A stretch of DNA of 64,000 nucleotides from Utricularia gibba (Eukaryota; Streptophyta; Magnoliopsida; Lamiales; Lentibulariaceae), in assembly GCA_002189035.1 (NCBI GenBank), contig CM007991.1:2232001-2296000 (forward strand), read 5' to 3'. Both the position numbers and the translations under genes were made by a program. This document shows, in pieces, positions 36,952 to 49,000 of the stretch. Each line of letters opens with the position of its first letter. Position 1 is the first letter of the stretch. The notes under the pieces are model-generated. The model was not told where the DNA came from and did not search any database. It was given only the letters and a program-made list of their open reading frames with translations.

Positions 36952-38385
36952 ATGGCATTGGCAACAAATCATTTGCAGGCAATGAAAAAAAATCTCTCTC
37001 TGAAGTTCCTATTTTTCTTTCTTCTGCTCCTTGATCGATCAGAAAAATCTAAAAAATCATTTTGTTATTTTACTCAGGGATCCTATGAAATTTTTGACTT
37101 GTTTCCCCGTTCATCATGGCGCCGAGGGAGTGTGAGGAAATATTCTCTCCCTGTGACCCATCTGTCTGGGAGAAAGGAAAGATGTATCTCCTTGAAGTGG
37201 AGATCTTGTTCAAGGTGAAAGGCTTGATTTTTCCTTTTATGGTTTCAGATACTCGTATGTTTTCAGGTTCGTGACTTGGCCTTGTTTTTTGACTTTTGGA
37301 AACCAGAAAGTACTGATTCTTTGTCGGTACATTTTGTGCGTCTGTAATTTTTGCAATGTTTGTTGGCTTCTAGACATATGGTTCCCAAAATGAAGTTACT
37401 TAAATACTTTATTTTCAGTGTAGGATCTACTCGTGCTTTTGGATCGAAAGCAAAATCAAAATCGTTTAAGATATCAGCATTTAAAGGCAGTGCTCGGGAT
37501 GAAAGTTCGTCTGGCAGAACCAATGGGTCGTTTGTAAAGAATCCTACTAAAGAAGTTTTCCTTCATCAAAAGAGTGAAGAAGCATGTTCTGAATCTTCAA
37601 TGGTTCAAAATGCTGTTCCTACTCCATACTCAGCATCAGATGAGACAACTACCAGGTCACGGGCTATACAAGCTTTATTTAGGAAATGGTTAATTCTGTT
37701 GCGTACTCCATCCGAATCTCAACCAATTGAGAGCACAGTAGAACAGTCCTCTTCAGTTGCGACACACGAAATGCCAAAGGACATTGAGAAGCAAAAACAT
37801 GATCAACTTTTGAAGACAATTTGGTGTTCCTTCATGGGTTTGGATGCAGCAATAAGGATACCTTTGGTATTGTTGTAAGTATGGATGCCGCCATAAATTT
37901 CCCTTTGAATGTGTTTGTTATGACCTGGTTTTTTATTTGTTAAGGTTATTATGTTGCGTTTCCCTTGCAGCCCCTCAGCCTACTCCGCCATCAACCTGTT
38001 TTACGGCTCTGAAGTATCCAGAGAACTGGCTCCTTTGTGGGTCATTGGGCCTCTAGTCATGGCTGTTTACATAAAGGCGTGTCAGATCATAGTCAGTCTC
38101 TATGCACGGATCTTCAGGGAGACCATCAAAATATTCAATAACTTTCCAAATTACTGCCTCTTGATACACCAGTACCTCTTTGGTGGAAAGCTAAAAGAGG
38201 CCATGCAAAAACACCTGTGGCAGCCCATAGTGGATATCAAGAACATGGATTACAAGAAGGCGACAGTGGAGAAAATGAAGGTCTTGCTAGAGTGGTTGCT
38301 GGACAAGTACCTGGATTTTGTGGAAGCAATATGGCCTTATTATTGTAGAACAATCAGGTTTTTGAAGAGGGCAAATCTTTTATAG
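36952..38385 (+). CDS. EMB2759-like plastid membrane protein
   Basis: This resembles the plant-specific embryo-defective protein EMB2759 (At5g63050 from memory). Its function is unknown and a plastid location is predicted. Four exons are 36952-36978, 37078-37214, 37419-37874 and 37971-38385, giving 344 residues. The first exon encodes only MALATNHLQ, and its intron would use a GC donor (CAG|GCAATG). A basic, serine-rich leader (FPRSSWRRGSVRKYSL to KSKSFKISAFKG) is transit-peptide-like. The conserved C-terminal half includes RIPLVLLFPSAYSAINLFYG, a hydrophobic span APLWVIGPLVMAVYIKACQI, WQPIVDIKNMDYKK and the end VEAIWPYYCRTIRFLKRANL. The first intron is 99 bases with no in-frame stop, so unspliced message would simply add 33 codons. 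Confidence 0.75.
36979..37077 (+). other. Probable GC-AG intron, frame-neutral
   Basis: The intron begins GCAATG after CAG and ends TACTCAG. It is 99 bases long and contains no stop in the gene's frame. GC-AG introns are a minor but established class in plants. Retention would insert 33 residues that include a very hydrophobic FLFFFLLLL stretch between the ninth residue and the leader. Confidence 0.6.
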
Positions 38386-39343
38386 ATTTGGATCTTCCCT
38401 CTTGGAGAGCTGCCCAACTCACCTGAAACAATCCAGTTTCTACTGTTTTGGGTGATCACTGGAACTATGTTCGGCTGCCTATGTATAACAGATCCAAACG
38501 GAAAGAGTTTAAAGTATTCTCAGTCTCTGTTTTCACTTCCTCCATTCATGTACAAGTTTTCCAAACAATTTCAATATCTGTTTTTTTTTCTTCTTCCCTG
38601 ATGCCTGCTCTATATTCACATAATTGTGAACCTATCAGAAGTTTCTGAACATCTATGAGCTGATCTCAGTTGAATGGACAAGAGGAGTGCTGATGTTGGA
38701 AGGGTCCTGTAGCATTCCCTTCCCTCTACTCTGCTGATGTAGAGAGGGACCAATAGGAGCATATTTATGCACCTTTCAAAGTTCAAACCCTTTTTGCTTA
38801 GGGCAATGACTGAGTAACATGTGTGATTGAAAACCAAGAAATGCTTATTCTCTTTAAAAAGATTGAGGTTTGCAGGTTCTTCTGTATTAGAAACGTTTCT
38901 TGAATTTGTTTCTTCGAATTATTCTTATAAAATTTCAACTTTATAAAATTATTTGACTAAATAGGAGAGCAACCTCGTTATCCAACGAACTCCATCGCAG
39001 GCTCTCCAGGAACTCTGTCGAGTCTGAGCAATCATCTCAGGAGGGTTTCGTGTTGGGAATGGGGTGGAAAGAGGAGGAAGGATTGATTCTGTGGTGGCCA
39101 TGGGATGATGCATCCTGATGCGATTGCGGGGACTTCAATCTGAAGGATTGAACCGGCGAGATGCTATCATCACCCTCATACTCGTACAACACACAAAGCT
39201 GTTGAACTTGGAGCGGGTTTCATGTACTTCATTGTGACCACTCCTCGGAACCAAACAAGCCACAGCGATGAATCGCAGCAAGTATATGAACATTGACATG
39301 AATGCTGGCTATCTATCACGATTTTGATCATGCTTGATGACAT
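38386..39343. other. Tail-to-tail region, EMB2759-like and PP2A B55
   Basis: About 960 bases between convergent stops. It should contain both 3' UTRs. I searched both strands for a further exon of either gene and found none. Confidence 0.5.
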
Positions 39344-42279
39344 CTAAGCATGATATGTGAGCAGTCTATTACCTGCGGCAAATGCGATCAAGTTGTACGC
39401 GGGATGCCACGCAAGATGCAGCAGCTTTGAACTAAAATCATAAGATGATGGCGCAGCAGCTTCGGTCATTCCTGCCTTGTGGATGTCGTGTCCTGAAAAA
39501 TTTCTCATTCACTAAGTGTTTCATGCATGAGTTTTGAATGCATTGTAGTGAACATTAAACAAAATGGATCGCACACATCATGGAAAGTTGAGAAAAGGAA
39601 GAGCGCCGCACCATGCCGGTAAAATCCCCTGGTCAGGTTGCCTAAAGATGGGCGTCGCCGACCTCGTGTGGTGGTACGCGGGTAAGGTTTTTTCCTGCGA
39701 ACAAAGAGGGAGAATGTAAAAAAAAAACGAATATAAATAAAATATGCTAGAGTAACACTTCTAGGAATTAGAAGAGTAAACTAGGTGAAAATGATTCTTA
39801 AAGCTGATGCTGCTGTAACGATTGATCCCAATGGGCAAATAATATTCAAGAAGTTTCTTGTAATGCGAAAGGACTGCGAATTAGACGTCACCTGATTGAA
39901 TTTGTGCTGGCGTCGATGGTATCTCCAACTTCGTTGCCACTTCCATAAGAAAATACACGTAACTGATTACTGTTGACAAGAAAGAGAAGCACGTAAAATA
40001 ACGGAAAGGCTCCTGAGATGTTTGGAATTTTTTTTATTTTTTTGAACGTTTTATAGTATACGAAGTGACCTTCAAGGTTTTAACTGGCTAACCTATAAGA
40101 TCCAGTAGCAAATGTGAGCTTATCCCTAGCAAGGCAGCATTCAAACTTGTCGAAAATTGCATCATTATCATACAAATCGCTCAACTGTAGAACAAAGAAG
40201 TTGTGACCCGGGTTGCGAAATAAATGTAGACTGACATCAATAAAGGTATTTCTGATTACCTTTGGCCGCAGGTTCTCATGAATCCTATACACAGCCACTG
40301 GACCAGCATCCATACGGATGTCCCAGAGCTGAAAAATTGAAAGTAATGCTTGAAGATAGTTGGACAACCCCCATTCAGATTTTTCTTGGTTAAATGGAAA
40401 CAGAGGAACGTGGACTACATGTGCAATACGGAACAAACCTTAAGGTTCATAAAATCACGGCTTATGATATGCATTCCATCATTTGCAAACTTCATGTCAG
40501 TAATTGATGCAGTGATCTCTGTGAAGAAAGATTTTGGTCCATGGGCTACGTCTTTCAGTCTGTAGAGAAAATCTGTCTGTATTGTTTTAAAGAACATGAT
40601 AAAGCTGAAGACAAATGATAGAAAGGAGAGTTATGCTCACATTGCTGCACTATGGTCACACAGAGCCGATTTCCTCATATCAGCAATACGAATAAATCCT
40701 CTTGAGCTGCTATATGCTAAAACATTACAGTGGGAAGGATGGAACTCAGCGCCAGTGATCACCTCTACCAAAAGCAAAGGTGAAAATTCAGTCTTTCTGC
40801 TATTGTTGGAGTGCGAAAAATGTTAAAAGTGATATAACGCACACCAAATAATCGAAGAGCATGAACTGACAGCAAGATCAAAAAATACCAACAAGATCTT
40901 CCATGACTGCTGGCTTCATATCAATGATATTAAAGCATTGACCGCTGACTTCAATGTTCCACAAATTGACTCTGAGCTCATCGCTAGAGAGAAAAGTCTC
41001 CCAATCACTGAAATTCAATTACACCCAGCATTAGACGAATGCTGTTCACTTTGCTCAATGCACCAACAATCAAGTTAAATGTGCCTGGTACCTGTTTACA
41101 GAGATAGCGTTGATGTTAAATTCATGAGCATGAGCATAGACTCTTCGACATCTTGAAACACTTGCATCTTCCAAAAATATTAGCTGGATAGGAATGAATG
41201 AAATCCAACGTTACAATGAAGGATTAATGATGGCGATGAGATGAGTGTCATTCCAGAGAAAAGAAATCCACATGAGCCAAAAAAAATTTTACGTTACAAT
41301 TCCCTTCATCAGATGATGAAGCCTCATTCTCAATGTTACGCATCGATTCTTGCGAATGACCATCAAATAGATCCGGTGTTTCCCCATTATTCATGGTTTT
41401 CTCAGCCAATAGTGCATTCTCTGAGATTATTGATTGGCTCAATTCGAATCCCTTCAAACACTGGTTTTTGTGCTCCTTGACCTGCCTTTACGGGCATGAA
41501 ACAAAGGTTCCAAGTGAAGCAGTGGAACTCAGTGCATAGGTTTGATGATACGGCCTACAAAGGAAGAATATTGTACCTTCCATAGCCTGATTGTCTTATC
41601 ATTTGCTGATAGAATGGACAAGGATCTATTTAGAGGTGCACACCACCTAACTTTGTTGATCTTCTCCCCAATATCTATGCTCTTCAAACTATCAAACTGT
41701 AGCATAAATGTATTGTCAAGATTTCATGTAACAGAACACGCACTCAAGAAGCATGAAGGAGAAAGCACCTCTGGCTCATGACTTTGGAACTCTGTTTTGT
41801 AGTGATACTTGGGAAAATCCGGAATGGTTGCATCAAGTTTCTCAAGATGAAATCGTGAAGACTGAGAGAATTCACGCGAGTCCTGTTATTTCAGAGAAAG
41901 TGGATAAAGCAACAAGTCAAACAAAAAATATGCCGAATGAAACGATAAATCATAGTTCCCGAACAAGAAAACTGATAAAAATTCGCACATCTTTACCACC
42001 GTTTTTCTCAAATATGATAACGCGACCACCTCCATCTCCTACAGCAATGTGATCCCCACTCCGGTCAAAATCGATCGCAGAGATTACATCAACTGAGAAA
42101 GATGAAACGAAGTTACAGTGCATCAATCATAAACATGAACTCCAATAGACTTGAGACAATCCAAACTCACAATCGTGAACATCTTCACCAGGTATCTTGT
42201 CCCCAAAAACCTGCGACAACTTCCACTCCAGAGGCTGCCGCGCCGCCGCCGTAGACTCTATGTCATGAATAACAGCCAT
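39344..42279 (-). CDS. PP2A 55-kDa regulatory subunit B (B55), divergent
   Basis: B55 is the WD40 subunit that directs protein phosphatase 2A to substrates in mitosis and signalling. Fourteen exons are 42171-42279, 41989-42092, 41769-41882, 41577-41696, 41298-41481, 41092-41167, 40889-41007, 40641-40764, 40439-40559, 40260-40328, 40093-40184, 39892-39969, 39612-39694 and 39344-39492, giving 513 residues. Family blocks are [102 protein letters not shown] and [11 protein letters not shown]. Compared with the usual B55 the fifth exon carries a long acidic, Ser/Glu-rich insert (about 60 residues), and the last residues, [11 protein letters not shown], deviate from the common ANSLYMYYA ending. The second exon's donor (GAT|GTGCGA) is weak. 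Confidence 0.93.
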
Positions 42280-42739
42280 CGGTGGAGAACAGGAAACTCA
42301 CCGAGAGGAGTCGTGAGCAACGGAAGCTGCTGGGGATTGATCGGGAGTGAACGTGGTTCTTCCTCGTCCAATCAAATCGCAACCATGTAGATCATATTTT
42401 AACGGCAGACCGGTCCGGTCCGCTGGTTATGGATAAACCACCCCGAGTGGTCAACTGGTCGGACTCGGCTATCATCCTCATTATTTCTAACTTGATTTAA
42501 AAATTATTAATTTATGTATAATCAAAATAATATCCTTGAAAAACAAATAATGTAAATATTATTTGAATACAAGGTTAACATATGAATTAAACTTAGTTAT
42601 CATGCAATCAATAATAAAGCTATGAAGGCCAGTTCATTTTATTTTCTCGTAATAAGATAAAAAATAAATAATTATCTCCAAAAAACAATAAAAGAATAGA
42701 AATAAATAAAGTTAGGAAGGTGAACGTGTTATGGGGCGT
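42280..42739. other. PP2A B55 promoter and F-box 3' flank
   Basis: About 460 bases, with an ACCGGTCCGGTCCG-like G/C-rich patch at 42407-42421 and an A/T-rich remainder. No gene is seen. Confidence 0.5.
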
Positions 42740-44256
42740 TCAGTTCATCTGTGCAACAGGAACTTCCTCCTGGCCGAGACACGAGATCTTAGCCGTAGGC
42801 AACATCTCCTTGAAACGTGCGAATTGGTTCATGGAGAAGTCATGCTCCCCCTTAGCCTTATCAAAGACCAAGTCTGAAAACTCGCTCGTGGCATTCATCA
42901 TAAAGAACTGGACGATCATATGAAGGCCTTCAGTGTCCCTCATCCCCGATATCTTCACGTAATTCAGGTATCGAAATTTGATGGGGATCTCCGTGGCCCA
43001 GTGCGGTTAATGCCCCTTTCTCTCGACACAATTCTCTTCGAACTATCACATAGAAGAAGCAGTAGATGGTTAGCATTCATTTGGGTAGGCAAGGAACAGG
43101 GTGATGAATGATAAAACTAACTCACAGCGATGAATACTTTCTTTATCAATGGGCATCTTAGAAGAAACAGGGGAATGCTGGGGAGGTGAATCTCCGCTCG
43201 GGAACCAACATGGAGATGGAATTCCTCCACGCTTAAGATACCGCATCCCCTGATCCGACTGAGATTGTGAGGCTGTTCGAGTGTCTGGAGAAGAGTTAGC
43301 ATATATCATGCATAGGTCTAAGCAACGGAGGAAGTGAAGTGTACATGCACACATACCCTGGCAGCATTAGCTTGGTTCCTGATTAGAGCAACTGTAGCAT
43401 CACATACGTCCCTAAGCAGCTCATAACTGTTGAACATGCGTATGTGATCAGCGCATTCACGGGATATGTCTCGCATCGTCCTCTTCGACATCCCCAACTT
43501 CAACTCTCTACCTTCCTGGTGAAACATTAACCACTCCACATGAGCTGTGGAGAGATACAAACGGCCGCTACCATGGAACTCCTTAAACAGCAACTCCCTA
43601 AACGCCTGTCGATCTTCCCTCCAAAAACGAAGAGAGCCGTCACCAACGCAACGAATCAGGTGCAAAACTTGTAATGACTTGCACCTGCTGAAAACGGCGG
43701 CGACCAACTCCTGTCGGATGGGTATCCACTGGAGTGTCAGTTCCAGCAAATGAGAGAATGAACTACAGGGTGGTAATGGCAACTGAGGGATGCATCCCGA
43801 CAAGTTCAGCTTCCTTAATCTGCTCGACGCTACCAAGGTTCGATCTTGTAAGAGTACTATCTCCATTGACGGGGATACGTCAAGATGGATGTCTTCGAAA
43901 CCGATAGTGACGATTCTTTGTACCCAGGTGTTGACAAGATCCTGGTTACCCTTTGCGTTGAAGCAGAGTCGGAATCTTCTACAGTGAGGACCCGAAAGCC
44001 CCATGATGATTTCGTTGGCCATCGATATCATCATGTCTCGATTCCAATGCTGCAGAAAGAACCACTGCCCCAAAGAAACATCGCGGCAGTATCGCCATGA
44101 ATCTCTGAAACGCATTGACGCTCTGCAGACGGCGAACGCCTTGGTTACCGGCAACAGCCGCAAAATACTTTCGATCAGATCATCGGGTAACTGCGAGAAA
44201 ATTGTGTTCTCCTCAAGCGTCGTTCTTTCAACCACATCGCACAGTAATCCATACAT
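42740..44256 (-). CDS. F-box/LRR/FBD protein, probable one-base frame break
   Basis: An SCF ubiquitin-ligase substrate receptor of the plant F-box/FBD group. Exons are 43357-44256, 43126-43284 and 42740-43035 (last acceptor uncertain). The F-box is at residues 20-60 (FSQLPDDLIESILRLLPVTK). Leucine-rich segments follow, including RLRKLNLSGC, LLELTLQWIP and LQVLHLIRCV. The last exon encodes an FBD-like end: IKFRYLNYVKISGMRDTEG, then HMIVQFFMMNATSEFSDLVF. To reach that end in frame, either a poor acceptor must be used at about 42988, or one base must be missing from the G run at 42983-42986 (C in the gene). The second option gives a 451-residue protein and matches the pattern seen in five other genes here. 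F-box genes also decay easily, so a true pseudogene cannot be excluded. The substrate is unknown. Confidence 0.8.
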
Positions 44257-46003
44257 TTACTGCTGTTGAATGCCGGAATCGACTCTCGAAACCCTAAACC
44301 ACATGCACAAAACCCTGGAGAAATATAATGAATTCGAATCGGGCACCGATTTGGGTTTCTTTTTTTCTGGCTTTGGAAAGATCATCACCAAGAATTTTTG
44401 TATCTATTTTATCTAATATTATAAATAAATACATATAATAATCGCGTATCTTGGAATGTAATCGGATTCAAAGATTGGATATTCGGAGGCATTATTTTAA
44501 AATTCAGGATTGAGTTTGAAGATATTTCTGTTTAAATTTGATTTTTTGCATTCAATTTAATATTTATTATAACAAATTAAAAATATTAAATTTAAATCAC
44601 GTGTACTAAGTTGTGTATTAATATATTAATCTAATTTTATTAATATATTATGGAATCCAGGCTGAATTATTGCAGTTGGCATCTTGGACACCCTGGTTTC
44701 CACATATTAATATAAAGTTGACTTGATATTACCCTGGTTTTGGCTCCTATCACTTGTCTTCTTCTTCCTTGCTTTCATTTCTGTCTTCGGATGGCGATGA
44801 TTTCTTGTCCTTTCGTAATCCACTGTGAAAATACCCTTGTGATCGAAAATGAAGATCACAGCAACATTTTTTCTGGTGAAGAAGATGATCGGATGTAACA
44901 GCCATCTTGTTTTTTCTCCTCAGTTGCATGGATACCTCAAATTCCTGATCTGATAACCAAAGGACCACACGAGTCCTTGAAGATAAAGTCTTTTTGAAAT
45001 TGAACAAAATGTTCAATCCAAAGATGTGTTTATCTCGAATAATTTTTCGATCGGAGGCTGTTTGAACAGTATACTGCAAATTGTCTAATTCGTTTCATGC
45101 GTTCCCTTAAAGTGGTGTGTTTTATTTCGATAGTTCATTGTGTGTAGGAAGCATGCAAATTCGGACATTTGGTGGGCACTAACACATGGGGCGGATTTCA
45201 GTGTTTGGGGAGGGTCCATCGATGGCATATCATATTCTTGTATATTGGAAGTGGTCTCTGAGCGCCCACATGCAGTGTTTCCTCATTGCATCCATAGAAA
45301 CCTTTTCACTGGATTGATTACATGAACATATGTATAACTGTGAAATACTTTGTGTGAATCTGTGATGTCAAGGTCTATCCTATCTGTACTGTGGTATAAA
45401 CATAACTGGAGTACTTCGATCGAATGCTCAAGTTGCTTTCTTCATTCTTGTGCCGTTGTTCATATAGTTGAAATGCAGCCACATGACTTTACTTCGATTC
45501 ACTGAACTGTGAGCAGTAAAAACAAAAGGATGGCCACATGCATTAAATGGAGGCTAGAGCAACTCTGTCCTATGGGATGGACAGCCATTAAGAGCAGTTG
45601 CTTTCTATGCATCCTCACTGTTTTCTTTTATTGTTCAAATTTTTACTCAGGCATCTATCTCATTCTCTGTCCCTCCAGCATTTTCATTTTTCCTCTGAAA
45701 TTTCATGGATTTTTGTTGTTAAATGTTAGAAAGCGAAAGCTCTCGTGTTCTGCTAAAGTGGCATTAGATTTGGATGTATCACTCTGAGGTTGAGCTTCTT
45801 ATGTCAGATTCATGTGCACCATCAATGAATCCCGAGTACGCCACCACTTCTCCCATCACCATGTGTCCTTTCTGAAAAAAAAAAGGGAAAAGAACCTCAA
45901 ACTTTGGAGTAACAGTGGGAAATGAGCAAAGCGTTGCTTCATGCAAATGTTGGTTCAGTATGATTCTGCCGCTGAAAACCAGCTTCCCAGAAAACTGGGT
46001 GAA
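44257..46003. other. Divergent intergenic region, F-box and membrane protein
   Basis: About 1.7 kb. The part at 44400-44700 is strongly A/T-rich. A 109-codon minus-strand opening at 44750-45079 (lysine and glutamate-rich end) has no ATG until residue 51 and resembles no family I know, so it is not called. Both promoters must lie here. Confidence 0.5.
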
Positions 46004-49000
46004 ATGGGCATGACATATTCTCTCTCTCTGCTCCTACGTTTGCTGTGGTTTTTATTTTCTAGTTACGGGGTTCGTTCTGATGCCTCCCCCGTGTTTGTGA
46101 AATTGTTTAAGACGCCTCATGCAGTTTCCAATCTAAAGTATGCATCTTTTTCATTCCGAGTTGTTAACGTCAATGGTACCGGCGAAATTTGCAGTCTTTG
46201 TCCAATGCATTGTAAGGTTTGTTTCTTGCAGTTTGTGTTCTTGTAAACTAGGCAATGGCCATAAGATTTCTCTGTAGTCTTTCTTTTCTATTCTCTGGTG
46301 TTTCGTTTTTTTCTTATGGGTACTGAATCATATTACAAGTGCAGCTGGACCATGGTGAGTTTTCTCCTTGTGAAGATGGGGAGATCAGATACACAGGACT
46401 TGCTGATGGGAATCACAGTTTTGAAGCGTGCAGCTATAAATCTGTGGGAGCTGCCTGCGCAAGCTACGACTGGACTGTTGGTTTGCACATATTACCACTT
46501 TCTCTGAATTTCTTTGAGTCATAAACGTTTTATAACTGTTGCCTTAGTTGGAAACAACACTGCTTCTTTTGTGATTCACTGAGGAAGTACTTGGGTGGTG
46601 TTTTGAAAGGCATTCGAAGTCTAAAAAGTTCACTTCAGAGAGAAGTGGGGAAAGGGGGTATTTTTTCTAGAAGGTAGGAGTACAACGTAACCCAGTGAAA
46701 AGTCTTTGAGTTGTACAAAGAACATAAAAGGATTAGAAAGTATAGCTGGTGATATGTAGAAGTAATTATAAGGTAAGTAAGAGGTATAAAAACTTGGTTG
46801 GAAAAGTCTCAAAAGTAATCCCTTAGAAATAATTATAAGGTAAGGAGTGTCTCCATTATTCGACAAAAACTTTTACTTTAAAATATTATAGTTTTAAGGT
46901 GTTTCAAATGATCAACTTAATTCCTGTTTCTACTTTTCAGATACCGTTAACCCCACAGCGCATATTACTGCTTCAACGACTTTTACAAATGCCACACAAG
47001 TTCTCGTGAACATATTCTTCACTGAACCATGTGGTTTTGCATGCTCTTCTTCAAATTCCTGCAATGTAAGTTTCAGGAGGCTGCTCTATATGTACAAGAG
47101 AGGAAATAACTGACTGAACTTTCATGCACAGCTTCTTGTTTATGGCGCTGGTGAGGTTCTTCCGGCTACACTCACCGTTATCGAACCAAATATGAAGTAC
47201 TCTGTTGCTGTTGCCATTTCTGATGAAGTAAAGTATGGACGCTTGATTTTAGTGATGGATAAATACTTCTGCGAGGATGCTGCAGGAAATAAATTTACAA
47301 GGACACAGAATTCGAGTATATTCATACATTATGGTAATTCTCATATGCTGCTATCGGTTCAAATTGTTTGTTGGGAAAAAAGCTTATTTCATATCTTTGT
47401 CTCTACGAACCGCAGATAGAAGAAGTATATTTACTGATCTGAGGATTCATGTACCTGAAAAGCAACTTCTGATAAATAGTGAAGAAAGAACGATACTTTC
47501 GACTAACAAGATCAAGAACTTAAAAGTATATCTGTACTTTAATGCACCGGTCGTGAACTCATCATATGAAATTTTGAGTGCCCTCAGTGTAAGTGAAGGC
47601 TCACTGGTGCCTATTTCTGGGAGCAGCTTTGGATTGCGAAGATTCGGCTACCAGGTTCATTTCCATAATCGACAAACACTATAATCTGATTCTTTCAAGC
47701 TTTACCTTGGATTCATTGGCCTTGCAGCTTGAAAATTTATCTGAGTTGGCGATTGTCACTGTGAGTTTGAACTCAAATTTCCTAATTAGCAGACAAGGAA
47801 CTCCTGTTTCTCCTGTATCTCCTGTCACTTTTCTTTATGGTATACTATATAAAAATGGTTTAGATGAACACATGCAGTTCAAAACAACCCTGATGGATAA
47901 ATGACTGCTGATTTCTTTCTTTTCACTTCTTTATTTGCAAGATGCTCAAAGGCCTACAGTGAAGCTGAGTACTACATGCCATATGATGACTATGGAGAAA
48001 AGCATTCCAATTATAATTAAGTTTCTGAAACCGGTATTTGGCTTCAATGCTTCTGGCATATCGATTTCTGGAGGAGTTTTACAGAGGTATGCATTATGAT
48101 ACGCTAAAATACCATCCATCATTTACTTCTTTAGTTTGACTGTTGAAGTGTTCTTTATCAGCTTTTCTGAGACAGGTAGGAGAAGCTTTTGTGTGCATAT
48201 TGAAGCAAATAGTGATCACATATCTGTATTTGTTCGGGAAAATGTGACAACTGACATAGCAGGGAATAGGAACAAAAAATCTAATATTCTGCAACTTAGG
48301 CACTGTGAGTGTTTCAGCCTTTTCACGGATTTCCTTCTTAATCCTTGTGATTTTTTTTTTTAATTTTTGTCACAATGGTTTTTGACGTTTTGTTTTCAGA
48401 TTCCATGCCTCTAGAATCCTCAGTGATCTCTTCCGTCACGACTGCAGCTTTTTCATTCACAGCTTTCGTCTCGGGCCTTCTAGCTGTTTCATCCTCCAGC
48501 CTATTATCAGCTGGAGCATTCACTAAGACAAGTTCCAGCTTATGCTCTGATCCAGCAAGAAACCTTTTTGTAATTTCCTTCTCTCTTTCTAGATATGTGA
48601 ACATGCATTAACATCCAGTGATAGAATAACTATGCAAAACTTAACTAGAAATGATGGTTTATTTTTCTGTCTGCTTTGCTGATCATCAGCCTTTTATAGA
48701 GAATTACTTCACACCTTCAAGTTTTCGCATTGACGCGGTGGTTGGGAGTTGCCTTGCCTATAGACTACTACGAACTTGTTAGAGGGTTACAATGGACTAT
48801 TCCTTACTTTGGTCTCCCATGGGAGAGTGGAAAAACCGAATCAGTTATTGTGGACTCAGTTTCGTCGAAGGACCACCATTTTCATGTCTCCAAGATTGAC
48901 TCGAGAGACTCTGGGGGACTTCAGCATGTTGAAAGCATTGGTTCAGTTGGAAGGGACTTTGGGCTGCCTCTGAGTTCAATGGAATATAGATCATATTTTG

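Noticed and set aside
44750..45079. 109-codon minus-strand opening
   Set aside because: It has no ATG until halfway, no domain, no splice partner and a simple lysine/glutamate-rich end.
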